Assembly (NCBI RefSeq): GCF_002870125.1
Contig: NZ_PNEO01000009.1
Coordinates: forward strand, 124,001 to 188,000
DNA from: Burkholderia sp. WAC0059
GTDB lineage: Bacteria; Pseudomonadota; Gammaproteobacteria; Burkholderiales; Burkholderiaceae
DNA length: 64,000 bases
Direction: 5' to 3'
Below are positions 32,101-39,415 of the stretch, piece by piece. The notes beneath the pieces were generated by a model. It saw nothing but the letters and a program-made list of their open reading frames with translations, did no database searches and was not told the DNA's origin. The translations under genes were made by a program, and so were the position numbers. How positions within the stretch are numbered: the first letter of the stretch is position 1; each line of letters opens with the position of its first letter.

Positions 32101-34721
32101 TTCACCGTCGTGCCCGACGCGGTCCCGCCCGACGAGACCGTCTGCACGCCGCCGCTATCCACGATCGTGCCGTCGGCCTGACCGCCGCTCAGCAGCGTCT
32201 GGCTGCCCCCGGCGAGGGTCGCGCCGCTGTCGACGCCGCCCGCCTCGATCGTTTGCTCGCCGCCCGACAGCACGGTCTCGCCATCGCCCTTGCCCGACAG
32301 ATTTTCCGTGCCGCCGTTGCCGATCGTCGTGCCGCTCGCGGTAGCGCCCGCGTCGACTGTCTGCACCCCGCCACGGCTGACCGTGGTGTCGTTCGCCGTC
32401 GCGCCCGCGTCGACCGTCTGCGAGCCGCCGGCTTCGAGCGTCGCCGACGACGCCGTCCCGCCCGAATCGACCGTCTGGCGCCCGCCCGACACTGTTGCCC
32501 CGCTGTCCACGCTGCCGGCATCGATCGTCTGGCTGCCGCCCGACAGCACGGTCTCGCCATAGCCTTTGCCCGACAGATTTTCCGTGCCGCCGCTGCTGAT
32601 CGTCGTGCCGCTCGCCGTCGCGCCCGCGTCGATCGTCTGCACGCCGCCGCTGCTCACCACCGCGCCGTCGGCCGTCCCGCCCAAACTGACGGTCTGGCTG
32701 CCGCCCGCCAGCGTCGCGCCGCTGTCGACCGCACCCGCCTCGATCGTCTGAACGCCACCCGACAGCACGATCTCGCTGTAGCCGCTGCCCCACAGATTTT
32801 CCGTGCCGCTGCTGCTGATCGTCGTGCCGCTCGCGGTCGCTCCCGCATCGACCGTCTGCACGCCGCCGCTGCTCACCACCGCGCCGTCGGCCGTCCCGCC
32901 CAAGCTGACGGTCTGGCTGCCGCCCGCCAGCGTCGCGCCGCTGTCGACCCCGCCCGCATACACGGTTTGCGTGGCGCCTGACGACACCGTCGCGTCATAG
33001 CCCATGCCCGAGACAGCCTCGGTACCGCCAGCCTCGACCTGCGTGCCGCTTGCCGTGCCGCCGGCGGAGATCGTCTGGCTGCCGCCCGCATCGACTGTCG
33101 TAGAGATAGCCAGGCCGCCCGCCGAGATCGTCTGCCGGCCGCCGCTGTTGACCGTCGTATCGAGCGCGCCGCCGCCCGACAGAATCATCGTGCCGCCGCT
33201 GTCGATCACTGCGCTGCTCGCGGTGCCGCCCGAGGACACGACCTCCTGTCCGAAGTCCGATACCACCGAGCCCGTCGTCGTGCCGCCGGCGGACACGACC
33301 TCGACGCCGTTGCTGGTCACGATCGTGCCGCTCGTCGAGCCGCCCGACGAGACGTACAGCCAGTTGTCGTCCCGCGTGCCGACCGCGCTGCCGCCCGACG
33401 TCACGAACGCGGAGCCGTACTGCTCGATCCACGTGTTGCTCGCGAGACCGCCCGATACGATCGTGAGCTCGCCGCCGTCGACGAGCAGCAGGTTGGAAGC
33501 GACATTGCCTGAAATCTGGAACGAGCCGAGCAGATCCGTGCCGCTCACGAGCGCCACATCGGTCTCGCCGCTGAACGCCCCGCCCGACAACAGCGTCGCG
33601 CCCACCAGCGTGGCGCCGCTGCTCACGAAGACATGACCCTGGCTCTTCACCACCGTGCCGCTCGCAAAGCCGCCCGACGACACGTACTGCTGGCCGCCGC
33701 TCGCGACCTGCGTATCGACGGCCGAACCGCCCTGGAGCACCTGCTGCGCACCGCCCTGGCTTGCCGTCGCACTCATCGCGAGACCGCCCGACGACACAAC
33801 CTCGCTTCCGTTCTCCGAGATCACCGTGTCGCTCGAGACCCCGCCCGAGTAAACCGTCTGCTGGCCGAAATCGTCGACAAACGTGCCGATTGCGCTCCCG
33901 CCTGACGACACGAACTGCGTGTACTGATCGTTCGTGTCGTAAGCGACGCCGCCGTCGAGCACGGTCTGCAGGCCGGCATGGCCGATCGTCGTACCGCTCG
34001 CCGTGCCACCGGACGACACGGTGAACCGGCCGCCGTACTCGACGAACACGCCCGAGGCGACGTGGTTCGAAATGTAGAACGAGCCGGACACGCTCGAACC
34101 GGTTACGTCGCCGGCATTGGTATCGGCGATGAAGGCACCGCCGCTCGAAAGCATCACGTCGCTCGCGGCGCCCCCCGAGCTGATCTGCAACTGGCCGCCG
34201 CTCAGGACCTGCGTGCCGTCTAGCGTGCCGCCGGACTGCACCGCCTGGGTACCACCGCTGCTAATGATCGACGCGCTCGCGACGCCCCCGTCGAGCACGA
34301 GTTCACTGCCACCGTTGAGGATCTCGGAACTGCTTGCGATACCGCCTGACGAAACGAGTTGTTCGCTGAAGTTCTGAACGATCGTGCCAGTCGCGGTGCC
34401 GCCCGACGACAGGACCTGGGTGAAGCCGTCGTTCGTATCGACCGCTGCGCCGCCCTGCAGCACGATCTCGACACCGCCGCTGAGCAGCTGCGAACTGATG
34501 GTGGTGCCGTAGACGTCGAGCGTCTGTCCCGAGCCGACTGTCTGGCCGGTGGCCGTCGCGCCGGTAGCAATCGTTTGCGCATATGCCACCGCCCCATGCC
34601 AGCCCAGACCGCCAACAACGGAAGAGGCAATCAGCCGCGTGAGTAGCGTTGAAGCACACACTCGACACGTATGAAGAGGAAGAGTGCCGGATCTTTTGCG
34701 GCAAGCGCAGACCAAGGGCAT
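29124..34721 (-). CDS. Large AIDA-type autotransporter adhesin (type Va secretion)
   Basis: This protein of about 1865 residues has a long signal peptide (about 1-48, ending AVAYAQ), a passenger of several dozen 19-20-residue AIDA-like repeats of the form SGGxASGTTVxxGGxQ (about 50-1340), and a linker with a pectate-lyase-like autochaperone region (LTLLGNDATFSGTTQVTSG). A C-terminal beta-barrel (about 1590-1865) ends in TMRYVF with the terminal Phe needed for outer-membrane insertion. The passenger is nearly cysteine-free, but two Cys flank the passenger-barrel junction (GQCGTSSANAPSCASG). I prefer ATG 34721 over GTG 34787 because of the GGAAC site and signal peptide. It should display an adhesin on the cell surface. 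Confidence 0.9.
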   Translation of the reverse strand: MPLVCACRKRSGTLPLHTCRVCASTLLTRLIASSVVGGLGWHGAVAYAQTIATGATATGQTVGSGQTLDVYGTTISSQLLSGGVEIVLQGGAAVDTNDGFTQVLSSGGTATGTIVQNFSEQLVSSGGIASSSEILNGGSELVLDGGVASASIISSGGTQAVQSGGTLDGTQVLSGGQLQISSGGAASDVMLSSGGAFIADTNAGDVTGSSVSGSFYISNHVASGVFVEYGGRFTVSSGGTASGTTIGHAGLQTVLDGGVAYDTNDQYTQFVSSGGSAIGTFVDDFGQQTVYSGGVSSDTVISENGSEVVSSGGLAMSATASQGGAQQVLQGGSAVDTQVASGGQQYVSSGGFASGTVVKSQGHVFVSSGATLVGATLLSGGAFSGETDVALVSGTDLLGSFQISGNVASNLLLVDGGELTIVSGGLASNTWIEQYGSAFVTSGGSAVGTRDDNWLYVSSGGSTSGTIVTSNGVEVVSAGGTTTGSVVSDFGQEVVSSGGTASSAVIDSGGTMILSGGGALDTTVNSGGRQTISAGGLAISTTVDAGGSQTISAGGTASGTQVEAGGTEAVSGMGYDATVSSGATQTVYAGGVDSGATLAGGSQTVSLGGTADGAVVSSGGVQTVDAGATASGTTISSSGTENLWGSGYSEIVLSGGVQTIEAGAVDSGATLAGGSQTVSLGGTADGAVVSSGGVQTIDAGATASGTTISSGGTENLSGKGYGETVLSGGSQTIDAGSVDSGATVSGGRQTVDSGGTASSATLEAGGSQTVDAGATANDTTVSRGGVQTVDAGATASGTTIGNGGTENLSGKGDGETVLSGGEQTIEAGGVDSGATLAGGSQTLLSGGQADGTIVDSGGVQTVSSGGTASGTTVNDGGTQALYGGAVTSDTTINSGGIQSINSGATASGSVLSGGGIQEVEAGGSTQATQVAGGSVQKVASGGVASGTAIEAGGSQTVSSGGAADRATVGSGGVQTVSSGGIASGTTVNDGGTQALYGGAVTSDTTINSGGIQSIDSGATGSGSVLSGGGAQEVGAGGSAQATQVDSGSVQKVASGGVASGTAIEAGGAQVASSGGAADGGIVSSGGVQTVDAGATESGTTISGGGTENLSGSGSSETVLAGGTQTIYAGAVDSDTQLEGGSQTIGSGGLVEGAQVYSAGVQTVLSGALASGTSVLGGGALIVDAGGVASAAALSGAGATEYLYGNDFHTTANSGSMQMVYAGGVAASAMLDGGTQVIASGGLANRTQIGSGGAQTVLSGGVASGSVINSGGLQTVSSGGMALGTTVSSAGIQEVYTGGIVSGTAVMSGGIVQVYGTVSGADIGSSGTAQIGNGGTNGNLDGNVVDNGKLVIDRADDVTYKNVITGDGTLVQAGPGTLTLLGNDATFSGTTQVTSGTLAVGTLASPAAVLGGTVQVSSAGTLEGHGTIAGEVVNSGTVQPGGTIGTLTVTGNYTQAPTAQLTIEVSPTSASQLFVTGSASLNGSLELLYDPGTYTSSHTYVIVSAGSLSGEFDRVTSGGQGTGEVSQSVAYGPTTVELEASGTRVVDPVDTSIFTTLGTSLSLATQATDEALLARQAGQCGTSSANAPSCASGSGRLWATGSGNWQHLAGNGATPGFGTQQYQFLAGYDWQALPSTTLGAAFGYGHDDVTEDATGDSARADTLRTALYGSRRAGPLQFSGVLSYAYDDMYTKRPFGHSVGTAYGSLGGNEVAAGMQVALPLSFGGIGITPRVGMLYAYLHGQGFGETGAGGQDLTVGTDNVRSLQPYVGVALDKSFGDSVRPITVALDLGYTHELLGDARAVSVSAQDGTPFTAPGVSLPRGRVSVGLHMESTLSRNLHLGIGYGGTFGMGSGSEQGVDVTMRYVF
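31459..32142. repeat. 342-bp tandem duplication inside the autotransporter passenger
   Basis: Two nearly identical head-to-tail copies (31459-31800 and 31801-32142) encode 114 residues each, which equals six 19-residue AIDA units. Landmarks such as CCTCGATGGCGGTCCCCGAC (31529 and 31871) and ATGCTCTGTATGCCG (31681 and 32023) recur at exactly 342 bases. Reading frame is kept. Confidence 0.9.
32575..33012. repeat. 219-bp tandem duplication inside the autotransporter passenger
   Basis: Copies at 32575-32793 and about 32794-33012 share long identical stretches, for example the AGATTTTCCGTG landmark at 32575 and 32794, and encode 73 residues each. An older related copy starts at about 32299. Divergence increases toward 33012. 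Confidence 0.8.
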
Positions 34722-35399
34722 ACGTGTTCCGCTGAACGGATGGTTCGCCCTATTTTTGGGCGAGCGATAGCCGGTACCTAGTGGCACCTGAATGCAAATA
34801 ACGGCTGCTACGACTACGACTTGAGAGATCGCACAAATAATTCACAGAGCGCGTGCGCGCACCCGAACTTATTAAGCTTTGGTGACAGCGGATCGCGCCT
34901 TTCGGTATCGATTAGTCAGTTATGCAGAGCAGAATAAAGAAACGTTTCCATTTTAAATTTCGATTGACCCGTGAGTATTCGAAATGGTCCGACTCGGGAT
35001 CTTTCACGCGAACGACCGGAAAACGCCCGGAGCAACGCGCCTTGTCCTCACGGTGTCACAGTCGCCGCGATTGCACGCCATGCCCGGGCTCGCCATTGTC
35101 GAGCGCTGCCGATGGACATCGTTTGCTGTCGCGCACTGCAACAGCGCAGCACGACGTGCTGTGAAGGCCCGCCGAATGGAGCGTTACGCGGCAATGGGAC
35201 GGACTGGCGGCGTGGCTGGGACGAGGCGCGGGTGGTCGCGCTTATCGGCGTAAGTCGCCTCGCCGATAGATGGGCGCAATCGGACGGCCGCCGTTTCGCG
35301 AGAAGGTCAAGGATGTTTCGGTCGCAGCCGAAAATAAAAGGGGTTTGCGGCATTACAAGCCGGAACAATTCTCGTCTCTTTTGAGATGGATTGTCCCGT
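34722..35399. promoter_or_regulatory. AT-richer intergenic region between autotransporter and T6SS cassette
   Basis: About 680 bases without a supportable gene. Base composition at 34800-34980 is clearly more AT-rich than the flanking genes. It must hold the autotransporter promoter (minus). No tRNA, integrase or direct-repeat attachment site was found; a short dyad GTGCGCGCAC lies at 34853-34862. Confidence 0.5.
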
Positions 35400-36002
35400 A
35401 TGGTCGCGGCGGGATATTCCGCAGACGATAACCGGGGAGCGTGCTTGAGTCCAGAAACCTCCTACATCGCTACGCCCGTGCGCGCGAACCGCGCTACGCA
35501 CCGGCCCTACCATCTCGACGTACCGCAGGCCCGCAGTTCGGTTCTCGCCGACGTGTTTGCCTTCGACGGTAGGCGGGCCATCGGCATGCCGACGAAGTAC
35601 GTCATCAGCTTCACCCATGCGCAGCCCGACCTGTCCCGCACCGAGTATGCCAGGGTGCGGGCACGGATCATCAACCATACGGAACACCGCAAACGGAAGA
35701 TCCGGCTAGTCGTAGAGACCGGTAATTTCAGTTCTGAGTGGGCGTTGGCCGACGAATTGCCGGGCGCCGTGTATTCGGATGTGGAGATCGACGTGCCGGC
35801 CGTGAATATCCCGATACCCGGAACCCGTGCCGCGATGGAGTGGACCGGCCTGGGCGGGCGGGCAAACTCGGATGAATTTGTGGTGACGGGGGAGTTGCCG
35901 CGCGCCGAGGGCGAGGGGCTGGCGATCGTGCGGTTCGCACGCGATTTCCGCGTTTATGTGCGCATGTACGCCGAGGAGCAGAAGCCGGTGCGGCGATGGT
36001 AG
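35400..36002 (+). CDS. Chimeric remnant: VgrG-like N terminus joined to an unrelated tail
   Basis: The first part (about residues 15-80 of a 200-residue frame) reads like the N terminus of a type VI spike protein VgrG: HRPYHLDVPQ, then VFAFDGRRAIGMPTKYVI and FTHAQPDLSRTEY. After that the VgrG similarity stops and a different sequence follows, with EFVVTGELP and AIVRFARDFRVYVRMYAEEQ near the end. That tail weakly recalls the C-terminal part of the next protein (VVVTGTMP, IVRFFPNHEVEAEL). TTG at 35445, with GGGGAG 5 bases upstream, may be the true start. It cannot form a VgrG trimeric spike and is probably a recombination product. Confidence 0.6.
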   Translation: MVAAGYSADDNRGACLSPETSYIATPVRANRATHRPYHLDVPQARSSVLADVFAFDGRRAIGMPTKYVISFTHAQPDLSRTEYARVRARIINHTEHRKRKIRLVVETGNFSSEWALADELPGAVYSDVEIDVPAVNIPIPGTRAAMEWTGLGGRANSDEFVVTGELPRAEGEGLAIVRFARDFRVYVRMYAEEQKPVRRW

Positions 36003-36031
36003 CAACACACTTCAGAAATAGAGTAATCCGA

Positions 36032-36541
36032 ATGAAAAAAATAACGATATTAATTGTGTCGATCGTGTTGATGGTGGTTAGCGCGTGTGCGACAGAACAG
36101 CCTCGTGGTTATGTGGACGCGACGGCCTGGAGTGCGAATTACACCGAAGACTATATCCACGAATTCCACATTGAAACGGCATCTGGCCGTGACACGGGAC
36201 TGGAAGGTATTCAGGTTGGAGAGTTTTCGAAAGGCGGAATGGGAAAGCATGAGTGCTGCTCGCTGATTCCTGGTGTAGGCCAGACGATCCGGATTGTCTG
36301 GACTGTCGCCAACACCGACGACAAAGCGCAATGGAAAACCTACGGCCGCGATGTAGTGGTGACGGGGACGATGCCGAAGCCGGGATACAGACTTCAGAGT
36401 TATCTCATTGTCAGATTCTTCCCCAATCATGAAGTTGAGGCGGAATTGCTGCCCGGCGACGGCGATTTGGGCCCCGGGAATCCACGGATGGACCGACTGT
36501 TTTTTGTTGGGCCGCGAGTCATGCGCCACAAAGGAGAATAA
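36032..36541 (+). CDS. DUF3304-like lipoprotein, presumed immunity protein of the DUF2235 lipase
   Basis: This 169-residue protein has a lipoprotein signal peptide with a lipobox ending VVSAC at Cys19, so it should be anchored in a membrane facing the periplasm. It resembles the DUF3304 lipoproteins encoded beside Tle1-type T6SS phospholipases. ATG 36032 is preferred to the upstream frame start because it opens the signal peptide MKKITILIVS. Codon use is markedly AT-richer than in surrounding genes. It lies 2 bases before the GTG of the lipase, the usual immunity-effector arrangement. It is expected to neutralise the lipase in the periplasm. Confidence 0.75.
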   Translation: MKKITILIVSIVLMVVSACATEQPRGYVDATAWSANYTEDYIHEFHIETASGRDTGLEGIQVGEFSKGGMGKHECCSLIPGVGQTIRIVWTVANTDDKAQWKTYGRDVVVTGTMPKPGYRLQSYLIVRFFPNHEVEAELLPGDGDLGPGNPRMDRLFFVGPRVMRHKGE

Positions 36542-36543
36542 CG

Positions 36544-38067
36544 GTGCAGGACTGGATTACCGACAGCCATGTTACGTTCCACCAGGCTCTCAAGACTGCC
36601 ACGGAGCTTCACGCCGAGGAATTCATAACCTGCACGACCTGCGAGCAGCAGCCGTGGTTCAGCTTCTTTTTCGACGGAACGGGCAATAGCCGTAGGCTGG
36701 ACAAGTCGAAGCAGAAGATGTCCACCATTGCCCGACTGTTCGAAGGGCATGCCGGCGGAGAATCAGTATTGGTTGTGCCGTTTTACTACGCAGGCGTTGG
36801 TACGCCACTTGACGCGAGTGATCCGGGCTGGTGGGAGAAGATCCGCGATAGCGAGGCGCTGGGTGGCGGAGTCGCACTCGGTTCCGATGTGCGCCTGGTT
36901 AAAGCGGAAAGCGATTTTCGTCAAGCCTTACGAGCCAATCACAAAGTCACCCGTATCGACGTCGCCGTATTCGGTTTCTCACGCGGCGCGGCACTCGCGC
37001 GCGCGTTCGTGAATCGGCTGCTGAAGAAGTGCGAGATGAAGAACGGCGTGCCCTGCTGGCCGTGCCAGACCGCACTCGATGGCGAATCGGCCCCGCTGCA
37101 TTTCCGCTTCCTTGGCCTGTTCGACACGGTGGAGTCGGTCGGCCTGCCCGCCCATGACCTCGACAGCGGCATGCTGATGCATGTGCCCGATCAGGTCGAA
37201 CGGTGCCTCCATATCGCGGCCGGCCACGAACTGCGCGCCTGCTTTCCGCTGACGCCGGTGCGCGATCGCGGTGCCTCCCGCGAACAGCTCGTGTGGCCGG
37301 GCGTGCATTCCGATATCGGCGGCGGTTATCGTCCCGGCGAACAGGCCCGCTCAGACCTGCTCGCGCGTATCGCGCTGAACCGCATGCGCCTGGAGGGTGC
37401 GATGAGCGGTGTGCCATTCACTGCACCGTCGCTCGCCAAAAAGGACGTGCATGACCTGTTCGAGTACGACGAGGATGTGAAATGCCTGTTCGACGAGTAT
37501 ATGGACCAGGTCGACACCGATGACACGCTGGAGGCGCAGATTTTCGCGCACATGCGCCTCTATTATGGATGGCTGAAGGCACGCTTCCAGCAGAATCCAT
37601 GCGACATCTACAAGGGTGTGTACTCGACCGACCCGGAAGTGAATGCGCAACTGCAACGCATCCAGCAGTTCCATGAACGCCTGAAGATCGACGCGGACAC
37701 GATGAACTGGCGCAGCTACCTGACGGACCTGTGGAAGACCGACCGCAGCGAATACGAGCGCACGATTGCAACCGCCGGTGGCCAGCGTGAGACGAACAAA
37801 CCGCTATCGGACGAGGAAGCCGCCTACTGGGAAGCATGGCTGAATCCACCGACGCTGTCGCCGGATCTGATGCGCTTCTTCGATCTGTACGTGCACGACT
37901 CGCGCGCCGGGTTTCTGCGCATCGACAGCAGCGGCTATTTCAGGCCGCGCAAGCTCATTGAGCCGTCCGGCATCCCGAAGACCGTCGCGCAGCTCCCCGA
38001 GACGCCACCCGCAGTACCTGTTGCCGGTACGCGGCCGGCGAGCTCACCGCAATGGGCGCTTTCCTGA
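36544..38067 (+). CDS. tle1: DUF2235 (Tle1-family) T6SS lipase effector
   Basis: This 507-residue alpha/beta-hydrolase-like protein starts with FFFDGTGNS near residue 40, then the nucleophile elbow GFSRGAALAR with Ser146, the Asp motif GVHSDIGGGY with Asp257, and YVHDSRAGF with His451; together these make the Ser-Asp-His triad of Tle1 phospholipases. No PAAR, MIX or transmembrane segment is seen, so delivery would use a VgrG partner. The GTG start has AAAGGAG 6 bases upstream. The protein is shorter than the best-known Tle1 proteins but includes all catalytic parts. Substrate (phospholipase A2 activity in the family) is assumed from homology. Confidence 0.85.
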   Translation: MQDWITDSHVTFHQALKTATELHAEEFITCTTCEQQPWFSFFFDGTGNSRRLDKSKQKMSTIARLFEGHAGGESVLVVPFYYAGVGTPLDASDPGWWEKIRDSEALGGGVALGSDVRLVKAESDFRQALRANHKVTRIDVAVFGFSRGAALARAFVNRLLKKCEMKNGVPCWPCQTALDGESAPLHFRFLGLFDTVESVGLPAHDLDSGMLMHVPDQVERCLHIAAGHELRACFPLTPVRDRGASREQLVWPGVHSDIGGGYRPGEQARSDLLARIALNRMRLEGAMSGVPFTAPSLAKKDVHDLFEYDEDVKCLFDEYMDQVDTDDTLEAQIFAHMRLYYGWLKARFQQNPCDIYKGVYSTDPEVNAQLQRIQQFHERLKIDADTMNWRSYLTDLWKTDRSEYERTIATAGGQRETNKPLSDEEAAYWEAWLNPPTLSPDLMRFFDLYVHDSRAGFLRIDSSGYFRPRKLIEPSGIPKTVAQLPETPPAVPVAGTRPASSPQWALS

Positions 38068-38170
38068 TCATGCAGCCGTCCGACACGTACCCGGACCTGA
38101 ATACGCTCGACAACCCACCGGGTATTGCCAAGGCCGCCGCCGCCCGTCGCCGCGCCCGCTGGACGACCTC

Positions 38171-39133
38171 TCAATCGCCAGCCGTCTCACCCTCGCGACC
38201 AGCCGGCATCGTCGCCTCCGTCGGCACGCCGAAGCGCTGCTGCCCGATGTAATGCCGGAACCAGGCGTGTGCGACGTCGGACTGATAGCGCTCGTGCCAG
38301 TAGAGCGAAATGCGCATCTGCGGCAGCGGAATCGGCGGCGCGAGCACGGTGAGGCCCGCGCTCTGCGCAAACGCGGATGCGATGCTGACGGGGAAATTGC
38401 CGATCATGTCCGAGCGCGCGAGAACGAACGGCGCCGCCAGATAGCTCGACACGGTCACGCCGATCTTGCGGCGCAGGCCGATCTCGTCGAGCGTGTCGTC
38501 GAGCCGCTGGCCGAAGTGACGCGTATGCGCGACGAGGTCGAGGTGCGCGTAGCTCAGCCACGCCTCGACGTTCCATGCCTCGTCAAGACACGGGTGCCCG
38601 TTGCGCACCACGCAGGTCATCTGCTCGTCGAACAGGAAGCGCGAGCGCAGCTCGGCGGCCGGGTCCGGGTAATAGCCGATCACGAACTCGACGTAGTTCG
38701 AGTCGAGCATCGCGAGCCCCTGATGCAGCCGCGCGGGCCGCATCTCGATGCCGATGCCCGGCGCGAGCGCGGCCATGCCCCCGACGAGCTGCGGCAGCAT
38801 CACGTACTGCAGATAATCCGTCGCGTAGACCGTGAACACGCGCGTCGACGTGCTCGCGACGAAGCCCGTGCGCGCCGTCGTCAGGTCGTGCCACTGTTCG
38901 AGCATCGGCGCGAAGAGGCGATGCAGCTCGAGCGCGCGCGGCGTGACGCTCGTCTCGCCGTGCTCGCGCACGAGCAGCGGGTCGTTGAAGAGCCGGCGCA
39001 GGCGGCCGAGCGCGGCGCTCACGGCCGGCTGCGTCACGCCGAGCGCCTCGGCCGCGCGCGACGCGCTCTGCCACGTGACGAGCGCATCGAGGTGGACGAG
39101 CAGATTCAGGTCGGCGGATTTGCTTCGGGCCAT
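38171..39133 (-). CDS. LysR-family regulator of the hyuAB cluster
   Basis: This 320-residue regulator has an HTH at about residues 8-65 (NLLVHLDALVTWQSASRAA, LGVTQPAVSAALGRLRRL) typical of the NodD/NahR branch, and an effector domain from about 90. ATG 39133 (MARSKSADLN) is chosen because the upstream frame, open to 39352, has no HTH-like or conserved residues. It is divergent from hyuA across 282 bases and is the probable regulator of that operon. Confidence 0.9.
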   Translation of the reverse strand: MARSKSADLNLLVHLDALVTWQSASRAAEALGVTQPAVSAALGRLRRLFNDPLLVREHGETSVTPRALELHRLFAPMLEQWHDLTTARTGFVASTSTRVFTVYATDYLQYVMLPQLVGGMAALAPGIGIEMRPARLHQGLAMLDSNYVEFVIGYYPDPAAELRSRFLFDEQMTCVVRNGHPCLDEAWNVEAWLSYAHLDLVAHTRHFGQRLDDTLDEIGLRRKIGVTVSSYLAAPFVLARSDMIGNFPVSIASAFAQSAGLTVLAPPIPLPQMRISLYWHERYQSDVAHAWFRHYIGQQRFGVPTEATMPAGREGETAGD

Positions 39134-39415
39134 AAATGCCGTTGATGGCGATATTAATGGTGCTATTAGGCCCGGCGCGCGGACGGCATTAGGATTTTTC
39201 CCATCGGCGCCGCGCCGGGGTTTCGCCAGGATCGCGCCGGGTTGCACCGGCTCGCCCGGGCGGGCGGCCTCGCGCGGGCCGTCGCGGCCGGCTTTCAAGG
39301 ATAGCGCACCCGGCCGGACCCGCGCGCCGCGCGTCAAAAATCGGGGCGGCACCGCACGCCTGTTCTCATCGCCCTGCGCCGGCCGCTTGCGGTCGGCGCC
39401 CCTTCCCTTTCATTT
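39134..39415. promoter_or_regulatory. Divergent promoter region between LysR gene and hyuA
   Basis: No gene is supported. The AT-rich part at 39133-39200 (ATATTAATGGTG and neighbours) is next to the LysR start and is the likely control region. No clear operator palindrome was resolved by eye. Confidence 0.5.

Noticed and set aside
31098..32981. Long plus-strand open frames opposite the autotransporter
   Set aside because: Their repetition mirrors the AIDA repeats on the other strand, and they have no signal peptide, barrel or known domain.
34922..35399. Short plus-strand frames in the AT-richer region
   Set aside because: None has a convincing start site or protein-like composition, and they overlap in several frames.
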